DNA of 26,992 bases from JAKBCQ01 sp021807585 (GCA_027325115.1 DAHWFG010000018.1:1-26992), one strand, 5' to 3'. Shown: positions 1-9,295, counted from the stretch's first letter. Translations and numbers: made by a program. Notes: generated by a model from the letters alone, not told the origin.

Positions 1-296
1 ACTCCTATGCCGTTGAGATAGCGAGCGGGTTCCACCCCCTCGGCGTTGAACACGAGTTCGCGATGCCCGCCGCCGGGGCATATGATCACAGCGGCGCGCG
101 TCGCCTTGTCTTTGGGAGGGAGAAAAGCGGTGATCGAAGGATTGTGGATGTTTTTAATCCAGTAATCCTTGGCGATTATCGGCTCGTCGCGCCTGGTTTC
201 AAACCCTGGAGCTCCGTTCGGCCAAAGCGGAATCTCGCGCGGTTCGTCGACTCCGACGAGCGTCGCGGCTAAAACAAACGCGTAAACGATCGGCAT
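1..296 (-). CDS. Secreted alpha/beta hydrolase (esterase-like), N-terminal part, cut by window edge
   Basis: This is the first 98 codons of a gene that runs off the left edge. The protein starts MPIVYAFVLAATLVGVDEPR, which looks like a short signal peptide. It continues with EIPLWPNGAPG, and later has AVIICPGGGHRELVFNAEG followed by PARYLNGIGV. The PGGGH oxyanion-hole-type motif and the EG..(A)RYLN.GV pattern are typical of planctomycete secreted alpha/beta hydrolases annotated as acetyl-xylan-esterase-like. The nucleophile elbow and the rest of the triad lie outside the window, so the substrate cannot be told. The ATG at 296 is preferred because GGGGGAG lies about 8 nt upstream; an in-frame GTG lies three codons earlier. 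It is the third gene on the minus strand after the DUF1592 and DUF1552 genes, 107 bp after the latter, and may belong to the same operon. Confidence 0.75.
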   Translation of the reverse strand, partial: MPIVYAFVLAATLVGVDEPREIPLWPNGAPGFETRRDEPIIAKDYWIKNIHNPSITAFLPPKDKATRAAVIICPGGGHRELVFNAEGVEPARYLNGIG

Positions 297-403
297 CGGC
301 GTCACTCCCCCTCCCGCTTCCCCCGCGGATTCCGCTCGCGTCGCGATCAAATCGCGTGTCGACAAGCTCGTTCGGCGTTCCGGGATCGTTCCAAAAGCCT
401 CGA

Positions 404-1795
404 TTAAAGGTCGGCGAGCTTGCCGTCGGAATCGCCGAATCGTTTGAGGTCGGCGGCGCCCATGCGTTCGGCCATGCTCAAGAAAAGGTTCGTCATCGGT
501 TTTGATCCGTGTTTGACGTACCGGCCGGGGTTGAGCGTTCCGCCTCCCGAGCCCGCGACCACGATCGGCAGGTCGACGTGCGTGTGCCGGTTGCCGTCGG
601 AGTTGCCGCTGCCGTAGACGATCATCGAATGATGAAGGAGCGATTTGCCGTCGACGTCTTTGATCGAATTGAGTCGATCGAGGAACCGCGCGAACCGACG
701 GACGTACCACAGATCGATGTCGGCGACCTTGGCGATCCAATCGGCGCGGTTTTGATGATGCGTGAGATCGTGATGACCTTCTGAAATGCCGATCTGTTCA
801 AACGATCGATTGCTGCCGTCGTGCGCGAGGAGCATCGTCGCGACCCGCGTCGAATCGGTTTGGAACGCGAGGACGAGCATATCGAACATGAGGTCGATGT
901 ATTCGGTGTAATCGGCGGGAACGCCCGCGGGAGAATCGATCGACGATAGATCGGCGGGGGCGAACCGTTCGGCGCGTTCGATGCGGGTTTCGATCTCGCG
1001 GACGCCTTCGAGGTATTGATCGAGCTTTTCGCGATCGTTCGATCCCAGGCGATCGCGCATCGCGCGCGCATCTTCGAGCGCGAAATCGAGGATCGACCGC
1101 CGTTCGAGCCTGCGGCGTTCGAGGTTGGCGCGGCGCTCGCCCGGCGAACCCGCGCCGAAGAGCCGCTCGAAAACGAGCCTCGGGTTCGATTCGGGGGGCG
1201 CGGGAGTCGTCGGCGAAGTCCAAGACATATTGTATTGATACGCGCAAGAATACCCCGAATCGCACGACCCCGCCTTCCGCGCCGATTCGCACGCGAGTTC
1301 GAGCGAGGGAAACCGCGTGAGATGACCGATCTTACGCGCGATCAATTGATCAATCGATACCCCGGCGCGAACCGTGACGGCGCTTTTGTTGAGGCGAACT
1401 CCGGTGAGGAAGGTTCCGCCGCCGCGCGCGTGGTCGCCGGCGCCGTCGGGCCCCCCCTCGGCGGTTTTATGATCGAGCCCGCGCATCACCTGAACCATGG
1501 TTTTGAGCGGTTCGAGCGGCTCGAGCGTTTTCTTGAACTGAAAATCCTTGCCGTCGCCTTCGGGACGCCACGCCGCGGGGATGGCGCCGTTGGGAAAATA
1601 CACGAAAGCCGATCGCATCGGAGCGCCCGTGATCGTCGAACCCGGCGCCGCCGCGACGTCGGCGGCGAACGCCTTCGAAACCCCTCGCGTCGCGAACGCG
1701 GGCAAGGCGATTAGAGCCCCCGCGCCGCGGATAAACGCCCGCCGAGTAACCGCGGTCGACCTTCGTCCGAGCGCCGAATCGATCTCTTTCGACAT
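404..1795 (-). CDS. DUF1552 family protein, Tat-exported
   Basis: A 463-residue protein with a twin-arginine signal at residues 17-22 (T-R-R-A-F-I) followed by a hydrophobic stretch ending near ALPAFA, so it is probably exported folded. The body matches the planctomycete DUF1552 family: a FVYFPNGAIP-like start after the signal, a central helical and charged region (ERRRLERRSILDFALEDA), DMLVLAFQTDSTRVATMLLAHDGS, and the late block HHSMIVYGSGNSDGNRHTH. The family is related in fold to sulfatase-like DUF1501 proteins, but no enzymatic activity is established. The start ATG has AAGGA 8 nt upstream. It begins 10 bp after the DUF1592 gene, so the two are almost certainly co-transcribed. DUF1552 and DUF1592 genes are habitual neighbours in Planctomycetes. 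Confidence 0.9.
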   Translation of the reverse strand: MSKEIDSALGRRSTAVTRRAFIRGAGALIALPAFATRGVSKAFAADVAAAPGSTITGAPMRSAFVYFPNGAIPAAWRPEGDGKDFQFKKTLEPLEPLKTMVQVMRGLDHKTAEGGPDGAGDHARGGGTFLTGVRLNKSAVTVRAGVSIDQLIARKIGHLTRFPSLELACESARKAGSCDSGYSCAYQYNMSWTSPTTPAPPESNPRLVFERLFGAGSPGERRANLERRRLERRSILDFALEDARAMRDRLGSNDREKLDQYLEGVREIETRIERAERFAPADLSSIDSPAGVPADYTEYIDLMFDMLVLAFQTDSTRVATMLLAHDGSNRSFEQIGISEGHHDLTHHQNRADWIAKVADIDLWYVRRFARFLDRLNSIKDVDGKSLLHHSMIVYGSGNSDGNRHTHVDLPIVVAGSGGGTLNPGRYVKHGSKPMTNLFLSMAERMGAADLKRFGDSDGKLADL

Positions 1796-1805
1796 CTTTA
1801 TGTCC

Positions 1806-4520
1806 TTACTCGTTAGGGTTGATGCGTTTCGCCGAATCGGCGTTCGAGGCCGACGTCGCTTCGACCTTCGTCGAACGTCTTCGTTTTTGGAACGGCGCCG
1901 ATCGGACGATCGCGTGGATCAACTCCGACCCGCTCCCGTTCGTCGCGTCGAGCCGATCGACGATCAGGTCGACCGAATGGACGTCGGTCGCCTCGAGCCC
2001 GCGACCGATCGCGTAGGTGAGCAACTTCTCGGTTAAACACCGGTAATATTCGCGTTTGTGCCGATCGACCAGGGCGCGCTTCAAGTCTTTCACGTCTTGA
2101 AACTTTTCGCCCGTGATCAGCTCTCCCGATGAATCGATCGGCCCTCCTCGCTCTTTTTCGCGGAACCGACCGAGCGCATTGAACTGTTCGAGCGCCAGCC
2201 CGAGCGGATCCATCCGCGCGTGGCACGCGGCGCACGACGGAACGTCGCGATGCAAAACCATCGATTCGCGAAGCGTAATCGTTCGACCCGCGGCCTTCTT
2301 GCCGGCCTCTTCGAGCGAGGGGATGTTCGGCGGCGGAGGCGCGGGAGGCGATCCCAAAAGATTCTCAAGTATGAACAAGCCCCGCTTCACCGGCGACGTT
2401 CGATCGGGATTCGACGTGACCGCCAAAATCGTCCCCTGCGTCAGCACGCCGCCGCGAGGACTCTTCGGCGGAAGCTTGACGAGCCGCATCTCGTCGCCGA
2501 CGACCCCGTCGATTCCGTAATATTTCGCCAACCGTTCATTCAAGAACGTGTAATCACAATCAAGAATTTCAAGCACGCTTTGATTATCTTTAACGATATG
2601 TTCAAAGAGCATTTCGGTTTCGCGGCGCATCGCGCGGCGGAGGTCTCCCGTCAGCTCGAATTCGCGGAAGCGGCGGAAATTGCGCGGGAACGACGCGCGA
2701 AACTCTTGCAGCTCTTTCTTTTCGGCTTCGGAGAGCGTTTCGGGAGGCTTGCGGATCAGTTCGCGGAACCTCGTTCTTCGTCGTTCGGCGGCGGGATCGG
2801 CGGGTTCGTCGCGTGCGATCACCGCCCCCGCGTTGATCGGAACCCCTTCGATATCGCGGGTTTGCAGCCATTGCCCCGTGAAATGACGGAAAAACTCGCC
2901 CGAACGCGGATCGGAAAGCAACCGCGCGATCTGACGATCGAGATTCGCCCGCAATTGATTCTTTGATGCGAGATCGATCAGCTCGGCGTCGGGCGCGGTC
3001 GACCAGAAAAAGTAGGAAAGCCGCGACGCGAGCGAATATTCATCAATAAGAGGATATCGATCGGTTGAATTCGCCGCGTCGAATTCCTCGCGGAACAGGA
3101 ACCTCGGCGAGGCGAGCACCGCGGCCATCGCCTGCGAAACGCCCGCCTCGAACGATCCGCCTTGGCGCCACCAGATCGATTCGGCCAAGGTCGCGAGGCG
3201 ATCTTTGGTCGCGTCGTCGACGGGGCGGCGGAACGCGCGGGTCGCGAATTGACCCAACAATTCGCGCGCGTAAGCCTTCCGTTCGGCGGGATCGGCTGGG
3301 GGATCTTTGGGGAAAAACCGCGCGTAATCGGCGGGTCGAACCCAATACTTCTCGTCCATCGGCCCCTCGACGGTCGCAGCGGTCAACTTCAACGCCAACG
3401 TTCGGTTCCGCTTCTCGTCGGGGGTTAAGGGCTCGACCTCGATCGTCACTTCGTGCGGCCCGGCCTTCCAGTCGCGATCGAACTCGAACCGGAATTTCTT
3501 GCCGTCTTGCCGCACGAATTCACGCCGCGCGACTTCATCGCCGTCGCAACGAATCGTCATGCGACACTTGTTATAATCGAACATCCCGTCGACGAATTTC
3601 TCGGTCGCGGCGATCTCCAAAATCAGCCGATACCGACCTTCGATTCCGATCGTATCCACAGCCTTGAGCGAAGCCTTCTCGTAATACGATAAAACGGGCT
3701 CGCCCCCCTCGTCTTTGCCGCCGACCCGCTTGAACAGCTTGGGATCGATCGTCCGCTCGGGAACGACCCGGGAAACCTTGGGAACCGCGAGCGCGATAAT
3801 CGCATGCGCCGATTCCAAATATTTCTCAAGCAATAAAGGCGAAATTGTGAGAACTTCTCCAATGTTATCGAACCCGTGTCCCGAGTCGTCGGGGGGAAAA
3901 TCGGCGGTCGTATCGAAATCGACTTTGAGAAGATCGCGAACGGTGTTGCGGTATTCGACGCGGTTGAGCCTGCGGACCGTCACGCGGCCGGGGTCGGGGT
4001 CGGCCGGGTCGACGCCGATCGCGTCGAATTTGATCCAAGATTCGACCGCCGCGATTTCTTCGGACGAGGGTTTGGGTTCTTTCGCGGGGGGCATGATCCC
4101 CGAGCGAATGTTTTTCAGCACGTTCCACCAGAGTTTGTCGTCGTGGAGTTTGGCTCGATCGGAGTCGAAACCGTCGAGCGCGACCCCCCCCTTCTTGGCG
4201 CCGTCTCCGTGGCACGTGTAACAGTATTCTTTAAGGAGCGGCTCGATTTCCTTGGCAAAGCGATCCGCGACACGATCCGCGGCCGATGCGCGGTCATCGA
4301 AAATCGAGCCGAGCGACGCGATTCCGGCGACGATCGCCATCCGGACGACGACCGCGATTCGACCTCGACCGATCGGTCGGCGCGAACGAACACGAGGGTC
4401 GGTTTCAACCACGTTCGTGTGAGGCTGATACGTCATATCAGGCGGGCTCGACAAGGGCTTTACACAGATCGAAGCAAAATGATACCGAGCCGACTCGCAT
4501 GCGGAAATCGCCTTGAGCAT
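1806..4520 (-). CDS. DUF1592-family planctomycete cytochrome-like protein (DUF1587/1595/1592/1588/1585)
   Basis: A protein of 904 residues from the first ATG. After a hydrophobic segment at about residues 56-74 comes a cytochrome-c-like domain with C100-x-x-C103-H104 and a downstream SGIMPP, where the Met could be the sixth haem ligand. DUF1587 follows (VRRLNRVEYRNTVRDLL), then a beta-rich carbohydrate-binding-like stretch, DUF1595 (YARELLGQFATRAFRRPV), DUF1592 (EYSLASRLSYFFWSTAPD), DUF1588 (GVLTQGTILAVTSNPDRTSP) with a second CxxCH at 763-767, and C-terminal DUF1585 (KLLTYAIGRGLEATD). These exported planctomycete proteins are thought to act in polymer degradation or electron transfer, but their activity is unproven. 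The start is uncertain: residues 1-28 look unlike a signal peptide, and M29 (4436) or M61 (4340) would place the hydrophobic core closer to the N-terminus. None of the three has a clear Shine-Dalgarno sequence. Confidence 0.9.
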   Translation of the reverse strand: MLKAISACESARYHFASICVKPLSSPPDMTYQPHTNVVETDPRVRSRRPIGRGRIAVVVRMAIVAGIASLGSIFDDRASAADRVADRFAKEIEPLLKEYCYTCHGDGAKKGGVALDGFDSDRAKLHDDKLWWNVLKNIRSGIMPPAKEPKPSSEEIAAVESWIKFDAIGVDPADPDPGRVTVRRLNRVEYRNTVRDLLKVDFDTTADFPPDDSGHGFDNIGEVLTISPLLLEKYLESAHAIIALAVPKVSRVVPERTIDPKLFKRVGGKDEGGEPVLSYYEKASLKAVDTIGIEGRYRLILEIAATEKFVDGMFDYNKCRMTIRCDGDEVARREFVRQDGKKFRFEFDRDWKAGPHEVTIEVEPLTPDEKRNRTLALKLTAATVEGPMDEKYWVRPADYARFFPKDPPADPAERKAYARELLGQFATRAFRRPVDDATKDRLATLAESIWWRQGGSFEAGVSQAMAAVLASPRFLFREEFDAANSTDRYPLIDEYSLASRLSYFFWSTAPDAELIDLASKNQLRANLDRQIARLLSDPRSGEFFRHFTGQWLQTRDIEGVPINAGAVIARDEPADPAAERRRTRFRELIRKPPETLSEAEKKELQEFRASFPRNFRRFREFELTGDLRRAMRRETEMLFEHIVKDNQSVLEILDCDYTFLNERLAKYYGIDGVVGDEMRLVKLPPKSPRGGVLTQGTILAVTSNPDRTSPVKRGLFILENLLGSPPAPPPPNIPSLEEAGKKAAGRTITLRESMVLHRDVPSCAACHARMDPLGLALEQFNALGRFREKERGGPIDSSGELITGEKFQDVKDLKRALVDRHKREYYRCLTEKLLTYAIGRGLEATDVHSVDLIVDRLDATNGSGSELIHAIVRSAPFQKRRRSTKVEATSASNADSAKRINPNE

Positions 4521-4828
4521 TGTCGATCGAGTACGGATTCGAAAACAAGGAAAATCTTTGCGACTTCGCGCTTAACGCCCCGCGAAAAACCTCATGAACC
4601 GATTTTCCATTCCGAATGCGCATGCCGCCACGGCCGGTGTGGAACCGATGAGGAAATATGGCGTCGGAATGCGTTCGGCCGGCCCATACAAATCGACGAA
4701 GTGGTCGGATTTCCCTCGGGTCGAGGCGTCGCATTTCGATTAGGCTTGTTCGTGAGCGACTCGGCTGATCTCCTTGCGGGTAAGATTCAGCAAGCTCGTG
4801 CCATGCTCGACGGTTTGCGTAAGGATCC
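4521..4828. other. Divergent intergenic region, 308 bp, no convincing gene
   Basis: This spacer separates the minus-strand DUF1592 gene from the plus-strand methyltransferase gene, so it should hold both promoters. An open plus-strand frame through it ends in LLAGKIQQARAMLDGLRKDP with its TGA overlapping the methyltransferase ATG (ATGA at 4829-4832). It has no recognisable start or RBS, and its codon use is not like that of neighbouring genes. It could be the remnant of an upstream gene or chance. Confidence 0.35.
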
Positions 4829-5440
4829 ATGACGATGGACAACGACCGATTCGCTTCGATGTATCAGAAACAAGCCCCCTGGGATATTCCAGGCCCTCAG
4901 CCCGCGATCGTCGAACTTGAAGAAGCCGGAGCGATCCGGGGCGACGTGCTCGACGTCGGCTGCGGGACCGGAGAGAACGCGCTTTATCTGGCTTCATGCG
5001 GGCATTCGGTTTGGGGAATCGATTTCGTTCCCGCCGCGATCGAGCGCGCCAAAGCGAAAGCCGAGGAGCGCGGAATCGACATTCGCTTTCAGGTCGGCGA
5101 CGCGCTCAACCTGAGCGAATTAAGGCGAACCTTCGACGCGGTGATTGATAGCGGTCTCTTTCACACGTTTAGCGACGAAGATCGTGTAAAGTATGTCGAT
5201 GCTTTATCGAGCGCGATTCGACCCGGCGGAACGTATCACGTCCTTTGTTTTAGCGATCAAGAGCCCGCGGGCGAGGGGCCGAGGCGGGTTTCGGAGGCCG
5301 AGCTGCGCCGAGCGTTCGAAACGGGTTGGAACCTTCGAGAGATCCGTGCGATTCAATTCGCGACCGCGACGTATCCGGGAGCGCCGATTTTCAGCCCCGG
5401 CGGGCCGAAGGCGCTCTGCGCGACGTTTGTACGGGCGTGA
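4829..5440 (+). CDS. Class I SAM-dependent methyltransferase
   Basis: A 203-residue single-domain methyltransferase. Motif I, VLDVGCGTGEN (residues 40-50), is the SAM-binding glycine loop. It is followed by an acidic strand end (GIDF), FQVGDALNL (adenine-side acidic motif) and FDAVIDSGLFHTF (motif IV region). The family is the small class I group often annotated generically or as thiopurine-methyltransferase-like; the N-terminal MYQKQAPWDIPGPQPAI is typical. The acceptor substrate cannot be inferred. AAGGA lies 3 nt before the first ATG and 9 nt before a second ATG at 4835, so either start is possible and the second has the better spacing. It stands alone on the plus strand, converging on the kinase gene 160 bp away. 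Confidence 0.88.
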   Translation: MTMDNDRFASMYQKQAPWDIPGPQPAIVELEEAGAIRGDVLDVGCGTGENALYLASCGHSVWGIDFVPAAIERAKAKAEERGIDIRFQVGDALNLSELRRTFDAVIDSGLFHTFSDEDRVKYVDALSSAIRPGGTYHVLCFSDQEPAGEGPRRVSEAELRRAFETGWNLREIRAIQFATATYPGAPIFSPGGPKALCATFVRA

Positions 5441-5600
5441 GGCGAGATTTACGGTCTGCGCAACGGAGATTCGTTTATCAATATCTCGATTTCGACGATC
5501 ACCGGATCGGAGGAAGCTTCGTCGCGTCGCGGAGCCGGTTACTTACATCACCTCTTACCGATTGGCGTCGTCGTCGTTTCGCCGCGCCGCGGAGGATTTT

Positions 5601-8600
5601 TTATCCCACCTGAATTTTGGCGCGCGAGCGGAGCGCGTCGCGGAGCGTCTTGAAATCGGCTCGATCGCGGATCGATTCGTACGCGGGGGCGTCGAGCTCG
5701 GTCGGATCGTCGAGCCCTGTCTTAATGGCGCGTTGAAGCGATTGAATCGCGCGCCGCGCGTAGGTTTCACGGCGTCGGTCGCGGTTCGAAGCCGAAAGCT
5801 CGGTCCGATTCGCGGCGATCGCCGACGATCCGGCGAAAAACCGGGCGGCGCGGCGGAGAAAATCGAATTCGTCGGGGGCGAGTTCGACGATCAGCTCGGC
5901 GGTCTCGGCGCAACGACGGTCGTCTTTCATCCGTAGCAAGGTTTCGGCGAGGTAGACGTAATCGGTTAAAAGCGCTGCGCGTTCGATCACCGACCGCGAA
6001 CTCGCGGTTTGCGCCTGGATATGAAGAGCGATCGCTCGATCGAACAGGTCGCGCGCCTCGGCCAAATTGTTTCGGTCGAGTTCGAGCAGCGCCGAGCGGT
6101 CGATCGAAGTCGCGACGGCGCCCTGATATTCGGGGATTGAGACCTCGATTTTGAGAAGCCGTTCGAGCGTTTTCGTTGCGCGAAGGAAAAGTTCGAGCGC
6201 CTCGTCTTTACGGCCGATCTCGGCAAAAAGCACGCCAAGATTCGAGATCGTCGACCCGAGGAAAAAGCGAAAATCAGGGCGTTCTGAAAACGCATCGACG
6301 AGCTTTTCACCGATATCGATCGCTTTTGCCAGCGCCTCTCGCGCCTCGACGTCGCGATTCAGTCGACGCAAAGCCATCGCCCAATTCGAGGTCGCTCCGG
6401 CGAGTTCGGATTGATAATCGGGTACCGCGGGAAACGCCGAGGCGAGCGAGCGATAACCCTTAATGGCTTGTTCATACAAGGGAATCGCTTCTTCAAAACG
6501 TTTTTGAACGTCGAGAGTCGAACCGAGGTTTACGCGGGTGCGAGCGCGTTCGAATTGAAAGCCCGCGAGCGATCCCTGATCGGTTTCGAGTTTATCCTGA
6601 AGCGCGATCGCCTCGCGAAAGATCGACTCGGCGCGGGGAGGGTCGGATTTAATGATCAGAATTCCCCAATTGTTGAGAAAGCGAGCGAGCTTTCGCAGGT
6701 CGTCCGAGCCGCCCCGTTCGGCCTCGACGATTGCGCGACGCGCGGCGATCGCCTCGCGATAAACCGCCTCTCCCTCGGACGTTCGACCCGGACGTTTGGC
6801 GAGCAACGTTCCCAGTTGATACACACATTCGTTGATCGATCGACCGACCTCGGAATCTTTCGGGTGTTTATCAAGGTGTTTCTTAAAAATAGCGCGGGCG
6901 GCGGGCAAATAGCGTTCGGCCTCGTCGAAGCGGTTTTCTTTTTTGAGCAAGATTCCCAGGTTCAAGAGCGTACGCGCCGCGTCGAGATCGATCGAAGGCT
7001 CGACGCGCGATTTTTCAAAAGCGGTAAGAGCTTTTCGATACGCCGATTCGGCGCCGCGGTAATCGCCGAGCATTTCCTCGATATCGCCGAGTCTCAGCCG
7101 CGCCATGCCGACGTCGCGGCGAAGCGAGCGATCGGCCGAGCGATCGCGGAGGAACGTCAAGTAAAAATCGAGCGCCTTGGCGAGCATCGCGCGGCGTTCG
7201 CGTTCCATCTGGGGAATTTCGGCAAGGTCTTTTTCGGCGAATTTGGAAAGCATCTCGTCGACCGCGGCCTTGGCGAGACGGAAATTGGCCTCGGTGCGCG
7301 CCTGTTCGCGACGAATCAACACCGTGCCAATTGAAAGCGCGATCACCGTAAGGACAAGGAGCGCCGCGGTCGTCGTCACGAGCGTCTTGCGGCGTTTCGC
7401 CCACCGCGCCAACCGCGCGACGATCGGCTCGCGGTACACCGACACGGGCTCGTCGGCGAGGAACCGCTCGACGTCGCGAGCCGGCCCGCGCGCCGAGGGA
7501 TAACGATCCGACGGATCGAGCGCCATCGCCTTCATGCAGATCGCGTCGAGCGCCGGATGAACGGCGCGATCGACGCTCCGTGGCGAAGGAAAATCCCCCT
7601 TCCGTACCTTATCCAATAAATCTAATACATTCTTACCTTTAACGGGCGCTTTTCCGGTTAAAATATGATATAAGGCGGCTCCAAGGCTGTAGATATCGCT
7701 AGCGGTTCCCGTGTTCTCGACGTCGCCGCGCGCCTGCTCGGGGCTCATATAACTGGGAGTGCCGACGGTCGATCCCGCCAACGTTTCGCTCCCGCCGCTC
7801 GTGAGCCTCGATTTCAGCGGGCCGAAGACCGAAGCCTCTTCCTTCACGTCGACGCGGTCGAGCGCCTTGGCGAGGCCCCAATCGACGACAAGGGTCTCGC
7901 CGAAATCACCCAGCATCACGTTCGCAGGCTTGATATCTCGATGTATCACTCCCCTCGAATGCGCGAAAGCGATCGGATTGCAAACGTCGATAAATCGCGC
8001 GAGCAGACGACGCAATTCGATCTCGCGGCGACCGGGATCGCGCCTTTCATATTCTTGTGCGTGGAATTGATCGATCGCGTCTTTGAGACTGTCGCCGCGG
8101 ATGAACCGCATCGCGTAGTAAGGCCTGCCGTCGCGATACCTCCCGAGCCCGTAGACCGGGACGATACCGGGGTGTTCGAGCCCCCCCGTCACCTCGGCTT
8201 CGAGCACGAAACGATCGCGGCTTTCATCGTGATCGGCGTAACGCTCTTGAATCTCTTTGAGCGCGACCTCGCGGTGAAGTTCGAGATCGAACGCGACGAA
8301 AACCTCGCCGAGCCCCCCCTTGGCGTGCTTACGAAGAATCTGGAATCGCGATTCGTCGCCGCTCGGAGCCGCCAAGGCTTGTGTCGATCGACCTCTCGTC
8401 GAACCGATATCGGCCGTATCCATTCTTGAATTGGAAATCGTTTCATCATAATGCGATTCTTTGCGATCGCCGGAGGGAACGAAGACGGTTTCGAGGGCGC
8501 TCGCGGACGCCGAGCCTCCGTGCGCTCGCGGCGGATCGGCGACGGTCGCGTCGGGATCGAGCGATTGGGGGAGCTTCGCCGCGTGATCCGCTCGCGGCGG

Positions 8601-9227
8601 ATCGGCGACGGTCGCGTCGGGATCGAGCGCGGAATGCGGTAGGGCGGTCGCCAGGATCGTGGGAGGGATCAAAGGTTCAACCGAGAGCGAAGGGGGGAGG
8701 AACGAATCGACGCGAGCAACGTCGCGCTCGTTTCGGATCGACCCCTGATGTTCATTGGTATAATGATGCGTGGATACGCCGGCCGAAAGCCCCCAGGTCG
8801 CCTCGGGGTCGGATTTGTCGATCGCGTCGCGTTTGGCGTGCGCACGCTCGATACCGTCGGGACGAAGGGGCTCGCGTCCTACGAACGCGTTTTTCGCCGC
8901 GGCGATCACGCTCGCGAGCGCTCCGTCGAGCGTCTCCTCCCCGACTTCGCCAAGAATCGACCGGAGATCGTCTTCGCTCGCGAGGTTCGCCAAACATTCC
9001 GCCGCATCGCCATGATGAACGTCAAAAAATACATCGAATTCTTGATGGATTGTCGCGGCCTGGGTGTGCGAGAGCTGGAATTCGGCGACGAGGAATTCGT
9101 CGACCGATCGCGCGGGGGTACGATCGGCCTTACCGAACGCGTGCGCGATCGCTTCGGTCGACGCCAGCCCCATCCGCCTGGCGACAAAGGCCGCGACGAG
9201 CATCGCCGCGTCGGTTAATCGATTCAT
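5601..9227 (-). CDS. Membrane Ser/Thr protein kinase with cytosolic kinase domain and C-terminal TPR region
   Basis: A 1208-residue PknB/Pkn-type (Hanks) kinase. Residues 1-115 form a helical N-terminal region of unknown role, and residues 120-290 are a disordered linker with a duplicated motif. The kinase domain spans about 295-590: glycine loop KGGLGEVFV (303-311), ATP lysine K324 in VALKEI, helix-C Glu near 343, catalytic loop HRDIKPAN (D431, N436), DWG (449-451) in place of DFG as is usual in this subgroup, and GTPSYMSPEQARG in the activation segment. A single membrane helix lies at about 617-637. The rest is tetratricopeptide-like helical repeats (AESAYRKALTAFEKS, AIPLYEQAIKGYRSL, DEALELFLRATKTLE). 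With the kinase inside, the TPR part would face the periplasm. This architecture is expanded in Planctomycetes, and targets are unknown. The start is supported by GAGGA 7 nt before the ATG. Confidence 0.93.
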   Translation of the reverse strand: MNRLTDAAMLVAAFVARRMGLASTEAIAHAFGKADRTPARSVDEFLVAEFQLSHTQAATIHQEFDVFFDVHHGDAAECLANLASEDDLRSILGEVGEETLDGALASVIAAAKNAFVGREPLRPDGIERAHAKRDAIDKSDPEATWGLSAGVSTHHYTNEHQGSIRNERDVARVDSFLPPSLSVEPLIPPTILATALPHSALDPDATVADPPRADHAAKLPQSLDPDATVADPPRAHGGSASASALETVFVPSGDRKESHYDETISNSRMDTADIGSTRGRSTQALAAPSGDESRFQILRKHAKGGLGEVFVAFDLELHREVALKEIQERYADHDESRDRFVLEAEVTGGLEHPGIVPVYGLGRYRDGRPYYAMRFIRGDSLKDAIDQFHAQEYERRDPGRREIELRRLLARFIDVCNPIAFAHSRGVIHRDIKPANVMLGDFGETLVVDWGLAKALDRVDVKEEASVFGPLKSRLTSGGSETLAGSTVGTPSYMSPEQARGDVENTGTASDIYSLGAALYHILTGKAPVKGKNVLDLLDKVRKGDFPSPRSVDRAVHPALDAICMKAMALDPSDRYPSARGPARDVERFLADEPVSVYREPIVARLARWAKRRKTLVTTTAALLVLTVIALSIGTVLIRREQARTEANFRLAKAAVDEMLSKFAEKDLAEIPQMERERRAMLAKALDFYLTFLRDRSADRSLRRDVGMARLRLGDIEEMLGDYRGAESAYRKALTAFEKSRVEPSIDLDAARTLLNLGILLKKENRFDEAERYLPAARAIFKKHLDKHPKDSEVGRSINECVYQLGTLLAKRPGRTSEGEAVYREAIAARRAIVEAERGGSDDLRKLARFLNNWGILIIKSDPPRAESIFREAIALQDKLETDQGSLAGFQFERARTRVNLGSTLDVQKRFEEAIPLYEQAIKGYRSLASAFPAVPDYQSELAGATSNWAMALRRLNRDVEAREALAKAIDIGEKLVDAFSERPDFRFFLGSTISNLGVLFAEIGRKDEALELFLRATKTLERLLKIEVSIPEYQGAVATSIDRSALLELDRNNLAEARDLFDRAIALHIQAQTASSRSVIERAALLTDYVYLAETLLRMKDDRRCAETAELIVELAPDEFDFLRRAARFFAGSSAIAANRTELSASNRDRRRETYARRAIQSLQRAIKTGLDDPTELDAPAYESIRDRADFKTLRDALRSRAKIQVG
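8523..8629 (-). repeat. Two exact 41-bp direct repeats inside the kinase linker
   Basis: An identical 41-bp sequence occurs at 8523-8563 and 8589-8629, a 66-bp (22-codon) offset that keeps the frame. Each copy encodes the same 12-residue motif DPDATVADPPRA (kinase residues 202-213 and 224-235), with an unrelated spacer between them. Exact identity at DNA level suggests a recent duplication. The motif lies in the linker just N-terminal to the catalytic domain. Confidence 0.85.
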
Positions 9228-9258
9228 CGATCGTTCCTCGACGCCGACGAATCAGAGT

Positions 9259-9295
9259 ATCGAAACAATAAGACATACATAACGATTGCTTCGAT
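9259..9295 (-). terminator. 11-bp stem-loop between the PEP-CTERM gene and the kinase gene
   Basis: The arms are 9259-9269 (ATCGAAACAAT on plus) and 9285-9295 (ATTGCTTCGAT), with a 15-nt loop. On the plus strand one pair is an A-C mismatch. In the minus-strand transcript the same pair is G-U, so all 11 positions pair, which fits an RNA structure made in the direction of the flanking genes. It begins 9 nt after the PEP-CTERM stop and ends 31 nt before the kinase start. There is no U-tract, so a processing, stability or attenuation element is as likely as a terminator. Confidence 0.45.

Noticed and set aside
5582..5602. Candidate plus-strand terminator for the methyltransferase gene (CCGC-GCC-GCGG, then TTTTTT)
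   Set aside because: The stem is only 4 bp, four bases separate it from the T-run, and the T-run overlaps the kinase stop region. Too weak to call.
8381..9271. Long plus-strand open frame (296 codons) opposite the kinase gene
   Set aside because: It is extremely Arg/Ser-rich with no family motif and lies fully antisense to the clearly coding kinase. Mirror frames of GC-rich genes commonly stay open.
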